A stretch of 64,000 nt of DNA. Origin: Angustibacter sp049994355 (GTDB lineage: Bacteria > Actinomycetota > Actinomycetes > Actinomycetales > Angustibacteraceae). The position numbers and the translations under genes are program-made. The notes under the pieces are model-generated. The model was given only the letters and a program-made list of their open reading frames with translations. It did not search any database and was not told the origin of the DNA. This document shows, in pieces, positions 49,882-58,720 of the stretch; positions within the stretch are counted from its first letter, which is position 1, and each line of letters opens with the position of its first letter. The DNA is taken from contig NZ_CP188257.1 in NCBI RefSeq assembly GCF_049994355.1, positions 4,526,001 to 4,590,000 on the forward strand, written 5' to 3'.

Positions 49882-51615
49882 TCAGCGGGTGGCGGTGACC
49901 TGCCGCAGGCCCGGCCGCACCTCGTGCGCCTCGCGGCGGGCGGCGTCGCTGGCCGCGTCGTCCGGCAGGTCCTGCGAACGCCGTTCTGCCGCAACGCGTT
50001 CGGCGTACCCCTCGACTTCGGCGCGCACCGTGTCGGCGTCCCAACCCAGGACGTCGGACACCAGGTCGGCCGCGTCCTGCGCCGCGTCGACGCCGCGGTG
50101 TCTGGTCGCGATCGACATCCGGGTGCGCCGGGCCAACAGGTCGTCCAGGTGCAAGGCCGCCTCGTGGGTGGCCGCGTAGCGCAGCTCGGCCCGCAGGTAC
50201 TCCTGGGCGGCGGGGACCGGCTGCAGCAGGGTCGGGTCCTCGTCCGCGAGGGAGAGCACCTCGCCGAGCAGCGAGCCGTACCGGCCCAGCAGGTGCTCGA
50301 TCCGCCACGGCGGCAGACCGGTCTCGCGGCCCAGCTCCGGCGCGAGGTTGACCATGGCCGCGTAGCCCTCGGCACCGACCAGCGGAACGTGCTCGGTGAC
50401 CGACGGGCGCAGCGGGCCGAGGTCGACCTCGGCGGCGTCCACCGCGTCCGCGGCCATCACCCGGTACGTCGTGTACTTGCCGCCAGCGATGGAGATCAGG
50501 CCCGGCTGGGGCCGCGCGACCGCGTGCTCGCGGGACAGCTGGCTGGTGTCCTCGCTCTCCCCCGCCAGCAGCGGCCGCAGCCCGGCGTAGACCCCCAGGA
50601 TGTCGTTGCGGGACAACGGAACCGCGAGCACCTCGTTCACCGTGTCCAGGATGAAGTCCAGATCGGTGGAGGTGGCCGCCGGGTGCGCGAGGTCGAACTG
50701 CCAGTCGGTGTCCGTGGTGCCGACGATCCAGTGCTGCCCCCAGGGGATGACGAACAGCACGCTGCGCTCGGTGCGCAGGATCAGGCCCACCTCGCCGGCG
50801 ATGCGGTCCCGCGGCACAACCAGGTGCACCCCCTTCGACGCGCGCACCCGGAAGCGCCCGCGGCCACCCGACATCCGCTGCAGGTCGTCGGTCCACACGC
50901 CGGTCGCGTTGACGACCACCTTGGACCGAATCCGCTGTGTGGCACCGGTCTCGACGTCCCGGACGACGGCCCCCACCACCCGGTCGGCCTCACGGAGCAG
51001 CTCGACCACCTCGGTCGAGCTGCGCACCTGCGCGCCGTAGTGGAACGCGGTGCGGGCCACGGTCAGGGTGTGCCGGGCGTCGTCCGCCTGCGCGTCGTAG
51101 TACTGCACCGCCCCGACCAGGGCTTCGCGCTTCAGCCCCGGGAACCGCTTCAGCGCACCCGAGCGGGACAGGTGCTTCTGCCGAGGCACCGACCGGCCGC
51201 CGCCCATCTGGTCGTACAGCGCCAGCCCGGCGGCGACATAGGGACGCTCCCACCCGCGGTGGGCCAACGGGTAGAGGAACGGCACCGGCCGGACCAGGTG
51301 CGGCGCGATCCGGGTCAGCATCAGCTCGCGTTCGCGCAAGGCCTCCGCGACGAGCCGGAAGTTCAGCTGCTCCAGGTAGCGCAGGCCACCGTGGAACAGC
51401 TTGCTGGAACGGGACGACGTCCCGCTGGCGAAGTCGCGCGCCTCGACGAGTCCGGTGCGCAGGCCGCGGGTGGCGGCGTCCAGCGCCACCCCGGCCCCGG
51501 TGACGCCGCCGCCGACCACCAGGACGTCGAGCTCGCGCGCACCGAGCTCCGTCCAGGTCTCCCGACGCTCCTGGGGGCCGAGGCGCATGGTCGTCGTCGC
51601 GAGTGCGGGGGCCAT
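49882..51615 (-). CDS. glpD: Glycerol-3-phosphate dehydrogenase (FAD)
   Basis: The 577-residue flavoenzyme oxidises glycerol-3-phosphate to dihydroxyacetone phosphate and feeds electrons into the respiratory chain. The FAD-binding motif is VVGGGVTGAGVALDAATRGL, followed by SSRSSKLFHGGLRYLE, with IVGTTDTDW later and a C-terminal helical domain. Length is normal. ATG 51615 comes 6 nt after CATAAT on the minus strand. It is divergent from glpK, 20 bp away. Confidence 0.95.
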   Translation of the reverse strand: MAPALATTTMRLGPQERRETWTELGARELDVLVVGGGVTGAGVALDAATRGLRTGLVEARDFASGTSSRSSKLFHGGLRYLEQLNFRLVAEALRERELMLTRIAPHLVRPVPFLYPLAHRGWERPYVAAGLALYDQMGGGRSVPRQKHLSRSGALKRFPGLKREALVGAVQYYDAQADDARHTLTVARTAFHYGAQVRSSTEVVELLREADRVVGAVVRDVETGATQRIRSKVVVNATGVWTDDLQRMSGGRGRFRVRASKGVHLVVPRDRIAGEVGLILRTERSVLFVIPWGQHWIVGTTDTDWQFDLAHPAATSTDLDFILDTVNEVLAVPLSRNDILGVYAGLRPLLAGESEDTSQLSREHAVARPQPGLISIAGGKYTTYRVMAADAVDAAEVDLGPLRPSVTEHVPLVGAEGYAAMVNLAPELGRETGLPPWRIEHLLGRYGSLLGEVLSLADEDPTLLQPVPAAQEYLRAELRYAATHEAALHLDDLLARRTRMSIATRHRGVDAAQDAADLVSDVLGWDADTVRAEVEGYAERVAAERRSQDLPDDAASDAARREAHEVRPGLRQVTATR

Positions 51616-51635
51616 GGCTCGATTATGGTCTGCCC
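51616..51635. promoter_or_regulatory. Shared 20 bp divergent glpD/glpK promoter
   Basis: The starts of glpD (51615, minus) and glpK (51636, plus) are separated by only 20 bp. In them, CATAAT on the minus strand (51622-51627) and TATGGT on the plus strand (51624-51629) overlap, each 6 nt from its start codon. No -35 boxes are evident. RNA polymerase could occupy only one at a time. Confidence 0.6.
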
Positions 51636-53135
51636 ATGTACGTCGCGGCGATCGACCAGGGAACCACGAGCACCCGCTGCCTCGTGATCGACCACGGTGG
51701 CCGGGTGGTGTCCTCGCACCAGCTCGAGCACCAGCAGCTCTTCCCGCGGGCCGGCTGGGTGGAACACGATGCGGTCGAGATCTGGGACAACACCCGCGAG
51801 GTGTGCGCCGGCGCGCTGGCCCGCGCCGACCTGACGGCCCGCGACATCCAGGCCGTCGGGATCACCAACCAGCGCGAGACGACGATGGTCTGGGACCGCG
51901 CCACCGGCGAGCCCGTGCACCCGGCGATCGTCTGGCAGGACACCCGCACCGACGCGATCTGCCGCCGGCTCGGCGATCTCGGCAACGGCGCAGACCGGTA
52001 CCGCGACCGCACCGGGCTCCCGCTGGCCACCTACTTCGCCGGCCCGAAGGTGGCCTGGATCCTGGAGAACGTGGACGGCGCCCTGGAACGCGCGCAGGCC
52101 GGCGAGCTCGCGTTCGGCACCATGGACAGCTGGCTGGTGTGGAACCTGACCGGAGGCCCGGACGGCGGACTGCACCTGACCGACGTCACCAACGCCTCGC
52201 GCACGCTGCTGATGGACCTGCGCACGCTGCAGTGGGACGAGCAGATCGCCGACGAGCTGGGGATCCCGGTCTCGATGCTGCCCCGGATCCACTCGTCGTC
52301 CGAGGTGTACGGGACGGTCCGCGAAGGCGCCGCACTGGCCGGCGTGCCCATCGCCGGCATCCTGGGCGACCAGCAGGCGGCGACGTTCGGGCAGGTCTGC
52401 TTCGAGCCCGGCATGGCCAAGAACACTTACGGCACAGGCAACTTCGTGCTGTTGAACACCGGCGAGCAGCCGGTCGCCAGCCAGCACGGCCTGATCACCA
52501 CGGTCTGCTACCGGATCGGCGAGCAGCCGCCGGTGTACGCGCTGGAGGGCTCGGTCGCGGTGACCGGCTCGCTCGTGCAGTGGCTGCGTGACAACCTGCG
52601 GCTGATCGACTCGGCCGACGACATCGAGCCGCTGGCCCGAACCGTCGAGGACAACGGTGGCGCCTACGTGGTCCCCGCGTTCAGCGGACTCTTCGCGCCG
52701 CACTGGCGCTCGGACGCCCGCGGAGCCATCGTCGGCCTGACCCGCTTCGTGAACCGGGGGCACCTCGCCCGCGCCGCGCTGGAGGCCGCCGCCTTCCAGT
52801 CGCAGGAGGTGATCGAGGCGATGGACGCCGACTCCGGCGTCGCGCTGACCGAGCTCAAGGTGGACGGCGGCATGGTGGCCAACGACCTGCTCATGCAGTT
52901 CCAGGCCGACCTGCTCGGCGTCGACGTGATCCGCCCGGTCGTCGCCGAGACCACCGCGCTGGGCGCGGCGTACGCAGCCGGGCTCGCCGTCGGCTTCTGG
53001 TCCGGCACGGACGAGCTGGTCGCCAACTGGGCCGAGGACAAGCGTTGGACGCCGGGCATGCCAGCCGACGAGCGGCGACGGCTGCTCGCGCAGTGGGCCA
53101 AGGCCGTCCAGCGCACGCTGGACTGGCTGGACTGA
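51636..53135 (+). CDS. glpK: Glycerol kinase
   Basis: The 499-residue FGGY-family kinase phosphorylates glycerol with ATP. It starts MYVAAIDQGTTSTRC, has the glycerol-binding ITNQRETTMVWDRATGEPVHPAIVWQD, the FGGY signature region GGAYVVPAFSGLFAPHWRSDARG, and the ATP-domain TELKVDGGMVANDLLMQFQAD. Length is normal. It is probably leaderless from the shared promoter with glpD. Together they allow growth on glycerol. Confidence 0.96.
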   Translation: MYVAAIDQGTTSTRCLVIDHGGRVVSSHQLEHQQLFPRAGWVEHDAVEIWDNTREVCAGALARADLTARDIQAVGITNQRETTMVWDRATGEPVHPAIVWQDTRTDAICRRLGDLGNGADRYRDRTGLPLATYFAGPKVAWILENVDGALERAQAGELAFGTMDSWLVWNLTGGPDGGLHLTDVTNASRTLLMDLRTLQWDEQIADELGIPVSMLPRIHSSSEVYGTVREGAALAGVPIAGILGDQQAATFGQVCFEPGMAKNTYGTGNFVLLNTGEQPVASQHGLITTVCYRIGEQPPVYALEGSVAVTGSLVQWLRDNLRLIDSADDIEPLARTVEDNGGAYVVPAFSGLFAPHWRSDARGAIVGLTRFVNRGHLARAALEAAAFQSQEVIEAMDADSGVALTELKVDGGMVANDLLMQFQADLLGVDVIRPVVAETTALGAAYAAGLAVGFWSGTDELVANWAEDKRWTPGMPADERRRLLAQWAKAVQRTLDWLD

Positions 53136-53155
53136 GCCGGCGGCGGGGCTCCCCC

Positions 53156-53161
53156 TAGACT
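53156..53161 (+). promoter_or_regulatory. -10 box (TAGACT), leaderless nhaA with ATC start
   Basis: TAGACT is followed by 6 nt and then ATC 53168, in frame with nhaA. The same spacing occurs at other starts here, but with ATG or GTG. Confidence 0.4.
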
Positions 53162-53167
53162 CGCGGG

Positions 53168-54460
53168 ATCACGAACCCGATCCCACCGGTCCGACGTCTG
53201 CTCAGCCGCACCCCCAGCTGGTCCGAGGCGCGCTACGTCGGCGATGCCCTACGCACCGAGACGGTCGGCGGACTCCTGTTGCTGGCCGCTGCCGTGGCAG
53301 CGCTGGTGTGGGCCAACCTGTGGCCTGCGAGCTACGAGACCGTCCAGCACGCGACGTTCGGCCCGTCGGCGCTGCACCTCGACCTGAACCTCGAGCACTG
53401 GGCAGCCGACGGGCTGCTGGCCATCTTCTTCCTGGTCGCCGGGCTGGAGCTCAAGCGCGAGCTGGTGGTCGGCGACCTGCGGGACCGCCAGCGCGCCGCC
53501 CTGCCCGTCGTCGCCGCAGTGGCCGGGGTCGTCGTCCCGGCGGTCCTCTACCTGGTGGTCGTCGCCGGGGTGCCCGGCGCCGCGGGCGGCTGGGCCGTCC
53601 CGACCGCCACCGACATCGCCTTCGCGCTCGGCGCCCTGGCGGTCGTGGGTTCGCACCTGCCGTCGGCGTTGCGCTCGTTCCTGCTCACCCTCGCGGTGGT
53701 GGACGACCTCATCGCGATCACGATCATCGCGGTCTTCTACACCGACGACCTGAAGCCGGTGCTGCTGGTCGGCTCACTCGTGCCGCTCGCCGCGTTCGCG
53801 CTGCTTGTGCGTCGGCGGCGGGCGCCGTGGTGGTTGCTGGTGCCGCTCGGGTTGGCGACCTGGACCATGGTGCACGCGTCCGGGGTGCACGCGACGGTGG
53901 CCGGCATGGCTCTGGCGTTCACCGTGCCGGTCGGCCACAAGGAGGGCGACGCGAGCTCACGGGCCGAACGGCTCGAGCACACCATCCGGCCGCTGTCAGC
54001 AGGCGTCGCGGTACCCGTGTTCGCCTTGCTGGCGGCCGGTGTCACGCTGACCGGCGGAGGGTTCGGGGACGCCGTGAGCGACCGGGTGACCTGGGGGATC
54101 GTGGTGGCACTCGTCGTCGGCAAGCTGCTCGGTGTCTTCGGCGGGACCTACCTGACCGCCCGGTTCACCCGCGCGCAGCTGGACGAAGACGTCGCCTGGG
54201 GCGACGTCTTCGGTATCGCTCTGCTCGGCGGCATCGGGTTCACCGTGAGCCTGCTGGTCGGGGAGCTGGCCTTCGGAGAGACCTCGGTACGGGACGATCA
54301 CGTGAAGCTCGGCGTGCTCGTCGGCTCGTTGCTCGCCGCAGTGCTCGCCGCAATCGTGCTGCGCCGCCGCGAGCTGGTGTACCGACGTATTGCCCAGGAC
54401 GAGGCCCGCGACGACGACGGCGACGGCATCCCGGACGTGTACGAGCAGGGAACCGGCTGA
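53168..54460 (+). CDS. nhaA: Na+/H+ antiporter NhaA
   Basis: The 430-residue protein has about 12 helices. Landmarks are GGLLLLAAAVAALVWAN (helix 1), LLAIFFLVAGLELKREL, WAVPTATDIAFALGAL with the Asp pair region VVDDLIAITIIA (the two transport Asp residues), and LLGGIGFTVSLLVGELAF. The true start is before residue 38, since helix 1 is lost if the first standard codon (TTG 53279) is used. No ATG, GTG or TTG exists upstream in this frame after the stop at 53156; ATC 53168 or CTG are the remaining choices. The tail has an EF-hand-like DDDGDGIPDVYE. Confidence 0.9.
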   Translation: MTNPIPPVRRLLSRTPSWSEARYVGDALRTETVGGLLLLAAAVAALVWANLWPASYETVQHATFGPSALHLDLNLEHWAADGLLAIFFLVAGLELKRELVVGDLRDRQRAALPVVAAVAGVVVPAVLYLVVVAGVPGAAGGWAVPTATDIAFALGALAVVGSHLPSALRSFLLTLAVVDDLIAITIIAVFYTDDLKPVLLVGSLVPLAAFALLVRRRRAPWWLLVPLGLATWTMVHASGVHATVAGMALAFTVPVGHKEGDASSRAERLEHTIRPLSAGVAVPVFALLAAGVTLTGGGFGDAVSDRVTWGIVVALVVGKLLGVFGGTYLTARFTRAQLDEDVAWGDVFGIALLGGIGFTVSLLVGELAFGETSVRDDHVKLGVLVGSLLAAVLAAIVLRRRELVYRRIAQDEARDDDGDGIPDVYEQGTG

Positions 54461-54503
54461 CACCGTAGGCTCGCGACAGTGCTCGACAGCAGCAGGAGGA
54501 GCC

Positions 54504-54965
54504 ATGACTGACAGCGCGCCCACTCAGCCGTCCGCCACGTCCAACGGCTCGGCGGCGGGCCTGCCGGCCGAGCCGCCGAGCGAGCGCACCCTCGGCCAAC
54601 TCGTCGCCGACGCCTCGCACGACCTGTCGAGCATCCTGCGTTCGGAGGTCGCGCTGGCCAAGGCTGAGATCAAGGCCGACGTGACCGCCGCCGCCACGGG
54701 TGCCGGCATGTTCGCCGGCGCGGCCGTGCTGGCGTTCCTCGCCCTGATCCTGCTGCTCATCTCCGCCGCCTTCGGACTGGTCGCCGCCGGGCTGGACCCG
54801 TGGCTGGCCTTCCTGATCGTGGCCGCCGTGCTGCTGCTGATCACCCTGGTGCTGGTCTTCGTCGGCCGCGCCAAGGTGCGCCAGGTCGGGCCGCCGGAGC
54901 GCACGATCCGCACCTCGCGCGAGACGGTACAGGCGCTCAAGGGCGCCCCGCCGCCTGTGCAGTGA
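54504..54965 (+). CDS. Holin-X family membrane protein (DUF1469-like)
   Basis: The 153-residue protein has a ~35-residue hydrophilic N-terminus, an amphipathic helix (LGQLVADASHDLSSILRSEVALAKAEIKADV), and two membrane helices (~70-95 and ~102-124), as in actinobacterial Holin-X superfamily III proteins. These are not lysis proteins by evidence, and their role is unclear. ATG 54504 has AGGAGGAG upstream. It overlaps the next gene by 4 nt. Confidence 0.85.
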   Translation: MTDSAPTQPSATSNGSAAGLPAEPPSERTLGQLVADASHDLSSILRSEVALAKAEIKADVTAAATGAGMFAGAAVLAFLALILLLISAAFGLVAAGLDPWLAFLIVAAVLLLITLVLVFVGRAKVRQVGPPERTIRTSRETVQALKGAPPPVQ

Positions 54966-55888
54966 CCAGCGTCGACGCCACCCACGTTCTGCACGACGGG
55001 CCGTGGCGGCACCGCTTCGTCTCGGCCAACGGCGCCCGCTTCCACGTCGCCGAGGCGGGTGCGGGTCCGCTCGTCGTTCTGTTGCACGGCTTCCCGCAGA
55101 TGTGGTGGTGCTGGCGTTACCAGCTGCCGGCCTTGGCCGCGGCCGGGTACCGGGTGGCGGCGATGGACCTGCGCGGCTACGGCGCCTCGGACAAGCCGCC
55201 TCGCGGCTACGACACCCCTACTCTGGCAGCCGATGTCGCGGCCGTGATCCGTTCGCTGGGCGAGTCCGACGCGGTGGTGGTCGGGCACGACTGGGGGGGC
55301 TGGATCAGCTGGTCCATGCCTTCCCTGGAGCCCGGCGTGACCCGGGCGGTCGGCGCGGTCTCGATGGCGCACCCTCTCGCGATGCGGCGCAGCGTGCGGC
55401 GCTACCGCAACCAGGCGGCGGCCAGCCGGTACGTCTGGGCGTTCCAGCTGCCGTTCCGCCCCGAGCGGCGGCTGGTCCACCCCGGGACCGTGGAAGGCTT
55501 GCTGCGCAACGGGTCCGGCACCGACTGGCCTGGCGACGACGAGGACGGCGCGACCGTCGTCCAGGCGTACACGGACGCGATGCGGGTGCCGTTCGTGGCG
55601 CACTCGTCGATGGAGTACTACCGCTGGGCGGTTCGGTCGACCTGGCGGGCGGACGGGCGGTCGTTCGTCGAGCGGGTGGACCGGCCGATCGACGTCCCGG
55701 TGCTGCACCTTCAGGGCGTGCACGACCCGGCGGTGCTGGCGCAGACCGCACGACGATCGGGCGACTGGGCGCGCGGGGGGTACGAGTACCTGGAGGTACC
55801 GGATGCCGGGCACTTCCTGCCCGAGGAGCGGCCGGACGTCGTCAACGCCGCGTTGCTGACCTGGCTCGGCTCGCTCGACACCGCCTGA
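54962..55888 (+). CDS. Epoxide-hydrolase-like alpha/beta hydrolase
   Basis: The 308-residue protein has the oxyanion motif HGFPQMWW, the nucleophile elbow GHDWGG with Asp as nucleophile, and DAGHF with the base His. This matches epoxide or haloalkane-type hydrolases such as mycobacterial EphE (Rv3670), which lies at the same place relative to the protease. A lid region after residue 130 is present, but the paired lid Tyr residues that activate the epoxide cannot be confirmed by eye. GTG 54962 overlaps the Holin-X stop. Confidence 0.87.
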   Translation: MTSVDATHVLHDGPWRHRFVSANGARFHVAEAGAGPLVVLLHGFPQMWWCWRYQLPALAAAGYRVAAMDLRGYGASDKPPRGYDTPTLAADVAAVIRSLGESDAVVVGHDWGGWISWSMPSLEPGVTRAVGAVSMAHPLAMRRSVRRYRNQAAASRYVWAFQLPFRPERRLVHPGTVEGLLRNGSGTDWPGDDEDGATVVQAYTDAMRVPFVAHSSMEYYRWAVRSTWRADGRSFVERVDRPIDVPVLHLQGVHDPAVLAQTARRSGDWARGGYEYLEVPDAGHFLPEERPDVVNAALLTWLGSLDTA

Positions 55889-55903
55889 GCCACCCGCCGT
55901 CTG

Positions 55904-55963
55904 CCGAGACCAGAGAAGAGGGGCATCGACGGTCGCGCGGGTCCCCCAGTTCTCTGATCTCGG
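55904..55963. terminator. Bidirectional terminator between ephE-like gene and marP
   Basis: A 14-position stem with one mismatch (CCGAGACCAGAGAA at 55904-55917; TTCTCTGATCTCGG at 55950-55963) encloses a loop that itself has GGGG/CCCC pairing. It serves two convergent genes. Confidence 0.65.
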
Positions 55964-56000
55964 CGCGGGTCAGGTCAGCGAGGGGGCACGGGCGTCGCGG

Positions 56001-57191
56001 TCAGCCGGCGGCACAGGGCCCGGTGGACACCCGTCGGGTGGCGACCAGCCCCTTGGCCAGGACCGACCGCGACTCCTGCATCGTCAGCGCGTAGCCAGTG
56101 CTGTTGTCGTCCAGGCTCTTGGCGAAGACGGTGCCGACGACCCGGCCGCGAGGGTCCAGCAACGGGCCACCGGAGTTGCCCGGCCGCACCCGGGCATACA
56201 GCGAGTAGACGAGGCGCACCGACGACTTCTCGCCGTAGATGTCCTCACCGCGCGCGGTGATCACATCGCGCACGCGCGCCGCCTCGACCCGGTAGCCGCC
56301 GTTCAGCGGGAAGCCGGCCACCACCGCCGCGTCCCCACGGGACAGGTCCAGCGCCCGCTCGAGGGCCGGCGCCTCGAGGCCGTCGACGTCGAGCACGGCG
56401 AGGTCCGTGACCGGGTCGAAGACCACCACGGTCGCGTCCAGACGTGGCCCGCGCCCGGCGACCTGGACCCTCGGGTGGCGCACCCCGGCGACCACATGGG
56501 CGTTGGTCACCACCACCCCACTCGCGAGCACCCAGCCACTGCCCTCCTGCGAACGGGAGCAGGACTCGGCGTCCCCGTTGATCTTGACGACGCTGCCAGC
56601 CGCCTTGCGCACCCCGGTGGTCTGCCCGCTCGACGCGTCCGGAGGCTCGACCGGCCGGATCAGCTCCGGGCCGAAGCCCTCGAAGACCCGCGGGAAGCCC
56701 TCGGCGTCCAGCAGGGAACGGAAGCCCGCGAACACCCGACCGGTCTGCGACGGCATCACCCGATCGATGGCGGCCACGATGTGCGACTGCCCGACCGCCC
56801 GGGACAACGTCTGCGAGGGACCGCCGCGCACCGCACCCGCGATCAGCGAGACCAGCACCGCCACCGCCAGCAGGCTGGCGACGGCGCCGACGGCCGAGTC
56901 GACCCTGCGGGCACCACCGGACCTGACCCGGCTGCGCAGGCGGCTGCCGATCGTGGAACCGACCGCTTGGCCGAGCACCGCGGCGAGCAGCACGCCGACG
57001 ACCAGGAAGATCACGTGCCGGGTCTGCGCCGCCGTCGTCACCGACGCGGTGAACACCTTGGGCAGCAGCCACATGGCCAGCACGCCGCCGCCGACGAAGC
57101 CGGCCAGCGAGAAGAAGCCGACGACGGCGCCGTTGCGGTAGCCGCCGATCGCGTAGCCGATCAGCAGCACGGCCAGGATGAGGTCGATCAC
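56001..57191 (-). CDS. marP: MarP-type membrane serine protease
   Basis: The 396-residue protein has four N-terminal membrane helices of the CvpA/colicin V type and a periplasmic trypsin-like domain. The triad is visible: His in VVVTNAHVVAG, Asp in PVTDLAVLDVDG, and Ser in RPGNSGGPLL. Cys in DAESCSRS and Cys in the C-terminal GPCAAG correspond to the disulfide that activates mycobacterial MarP (Rv3671c), a protease needed for pH homeostasis and acid resistance. GTG 57191 overlaps the NUDIX stop. Confidence 0.92.
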   Translation of the reverse strand: MIDLILAVLLIGYAIGGYRNGAVVGFFSLAGFVGGGVLAMWLLPKVFTASVTTAAQTRHVIFLVVGVLLAAVLGQAVGSTIGSRLRSRVRSGGARRVDSAVGAVASLLAVAVLVSLIAGAVRGGPSQTLSRAVGQSHIVAAIDRVMPSQTGRVFAGFRSLLDAEGFPRVFEGFGPELIRPVEPPDASSGQTTGVRKAAGSVVKINGDAESCSRSQEGSGWVLASGVVVTNAHVVAGVRHPRVQVAGRGPRLDATVVVFDPVTDLAVLDVDGLEAPALERALDLSRGDAAVVAGFPLNGGYRVEAARVRDVITARGEDIYGEKSSVRLVYSLYARVRPGNSGGPLLDPRGRVVGTVFAKSLDDNSTGYALTMQESRSVLAKGLVATRRVSTGPCAAG

Positions 57192-57847
57192 TGCAGCCTC
57201 GCCAGCACGTCCGGCGGCAGGTCAGCCACCCGCTCGGTCGGCCACGGGACCTCCAACCCGGCCAGCGCGAGCACCCGGGAGAGCAGTCCGGCGGTGAATC
57301 CCCAGACGAACAGGCCCCGCACGGTGAACGCCGGACCGACGAAGCCGCTGGGGTGCCGGGTGGTGATCCGGTTGTCGGGGTCGAGCAGCTCGTCGAGCGG
57401 CACCCGGACGACGCGGGCGACCTCGGCCGGGTCGACCGCCGACACCGGGGACTGCACCCGCCACCAGCCGAGCACCGGGGTCACCACGAAGCCACTCGGC
57501 GGCAGGTACAGCGCGGGCAGCTCGCCGAGCACGTCGACGCCGTCGCCGTCGAGGCCGGTCTCTTCCACCGCCTCGCGGATCGCGCAGGCCGCCGGGCCGT
57601 CGTCCACCTCGTCCAGCGAGCCACCGGGGAAGGAGACCTGGCCGGGGTGCGAGCGCATCGTGTCCGCGCGTTGGGTGAGCAGCACGTCGGGACGTCCGTC
57701 GTCGTCGACACCGAACAGCATCAACACCGCCGAGGGACGCCCGCCCTCCTCCGGCGGCAGAAACCGGGACAGGTCCTCCGGCTTGGCGGACTGCGGGACG
57801 CGCGCGAGGCGCTCGAGCCAGTCCCCGGGCAGCGAGACGTCGCTCAC
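57188..57847 (-). CDS. NUDIX hydrolase, CoA pyrophosphatase type
   Basis: The 219-residue protein has VLLTQRADTMRSHPGQVSFPGG, the extra UPF0035 motif of CoA pyrophosphatases, directly before the NUDIX box (GGSLDEVDDGPAACAIREAVEETGLDG) with the metal-binding REAVEETG. It is likely to cleave CoA or acyl-CoA into phosphopantetheine and 3-prime,5-prime-ADP. Starts at GTG 57847, overlapping the nth stop. Confidence 0.9.
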   Translation of the reverse strand: MSDVSLPGDWLERLARVPQSAKPEDLSRFLPPEEGGRPSAVLMLFGVDDDGRPDVLLTQRADTMRSHPGQVSFPGGSLDEVDDGPAACAIREAVEETGLDGDGVDVLGELPALYLPPSGFVVTPVLGWWRVQSPVSAVDPAEVARVVRVPLDELLDPDNRITTRHPSGFVGPAFTVRGLFVWGFTAGLLSRVLALAGLEVPWPTERVADLPPDVLARLQ

Positions 57848-58614
57848 GCGGTCGCTTCCTGGGCGCGCTCGTACTTCAGCAGCTTGCGCGCCTTGACCGG
57901 GTCGGTCTCGCCGTCGCCGTACGCCGGGCACAGCCGCGCGATCGGGCAGGCACCGCACGCCGGCTTCTTGGCGTGGCAGGTGCGGCGGCCGTGGAAGATC
58001 AGGACGTGGGACAGCATCGTCCAGTCCTTGCGCGCGAAGAGAGCGCCCACCTCGTGCTCGACCTTGACCGGGTCCAGCTCGGTCGTCCAGCCGAAACGCC
58101 GCACCAACCGGCCGAAGTGCGTGTCGACCGTGATGCCGGGAATGCCGAAGGCGTTGCCCAGCACCACGTTTGCGGTCTTTCGCCCGACCCCGGGCAGGGT
58201 AACCAGGTCGGCCAGCCGTGGCGGCACCTCGCCGTCGAACCGCTCCACCAGCGCCACGCCGAGCTTCATCACGGAGTCGGTCTTGGCCCGGAAGAAGCCC
58301 GTCGGCTTGAGCAGCGCCTCCATCTCGGTGCGGTCGGCACCGGCCAGCGCCGCCGCGTCGGGGTACCTCGCGAAGAGGGTCGGTGTGACCTTGTTCACCA
58401 TCACGTCGGTCGTCTGCGCGGAGAGCACCGTCGCCACCAGCAGCTGCAGCGGGGACTCGAAGTCCAGCTCGCAGTGCGCGTAGGGGTACAGGTCGTGCAG
58501 CTCGCGGTACATCTTGCGAGCACGCCGGGTCAGCGCGACCGCAGGCGCCGGCACTGCCGGGCGAGCCGAGACAGGGGCACGCCGACCGGCGGCACGAGAG
58601 GGGGTTGCGGGCAC
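57844..58614 (-). CDS. nth: Endonuclease III (base excision repair)
   Basis: The 256-residue DNA glycosylase/AP lyase has the helix-hairpin-helix LPGVGRKTANVVLGNAFG with the catalytic Lys upstream in its usual place (SAQTTDVMVNKVTP region at the start), the catalytic Asp in VDTHFGRLVRR, and a 4Fe-4S cluster motif Cys-x6-Cys-x2-Cys-x5-Cys (CHAKKPACGACPIARLC). It removes oxidised pyrimidines. GTG 58614 lies 6 nt after TACCCT on the minus strand. It heads the operon nth-NUDIX-marP, the same order as in mycobacteria. Confidence 0.94.
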   Translation of the reverse strand: MPATPSRAAGRRAPVSARPAVPAPAVALTRRARKMYRELHDLYPYAHCELDFESPLQLLVATVLSAQTTDVMVNKVTPTLFARYPDAAALAGADRTEMEALLKPTGFFRAKTDSVMKLGVALVERFDGEVPPRLADLVTLPGVGRKTANVVLGNAFGIPGITVDTHFGRLVRRFGWTTELDPVKVEHEVGALFARKDWTMLSHVLIFHGRRTCHAKKPACGACPIARLCPAYGDGETDPVKARKLLKYERAQEATA

Positions 58615-58620
58615 CGCCCC

Positions 58621-58626
58621 AGGGTA
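58621..58626 (-). promoter_or_regulatory. -10 box (TACCCT), leaderless start of nth
   Basis: On the minus strand TACCCT is followed by 6 nt and GTG 58614. Confidence 0.45.
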
Positions 58627-58720
58627 CGTGGCCGCGCTGACAGCGCATCACGATGATCCGGAAGGGTGAGGCGCAACGGCCGTCGCTCAAGCGGTCCGCC
58701 CGACAGACGACAACCTTGCT

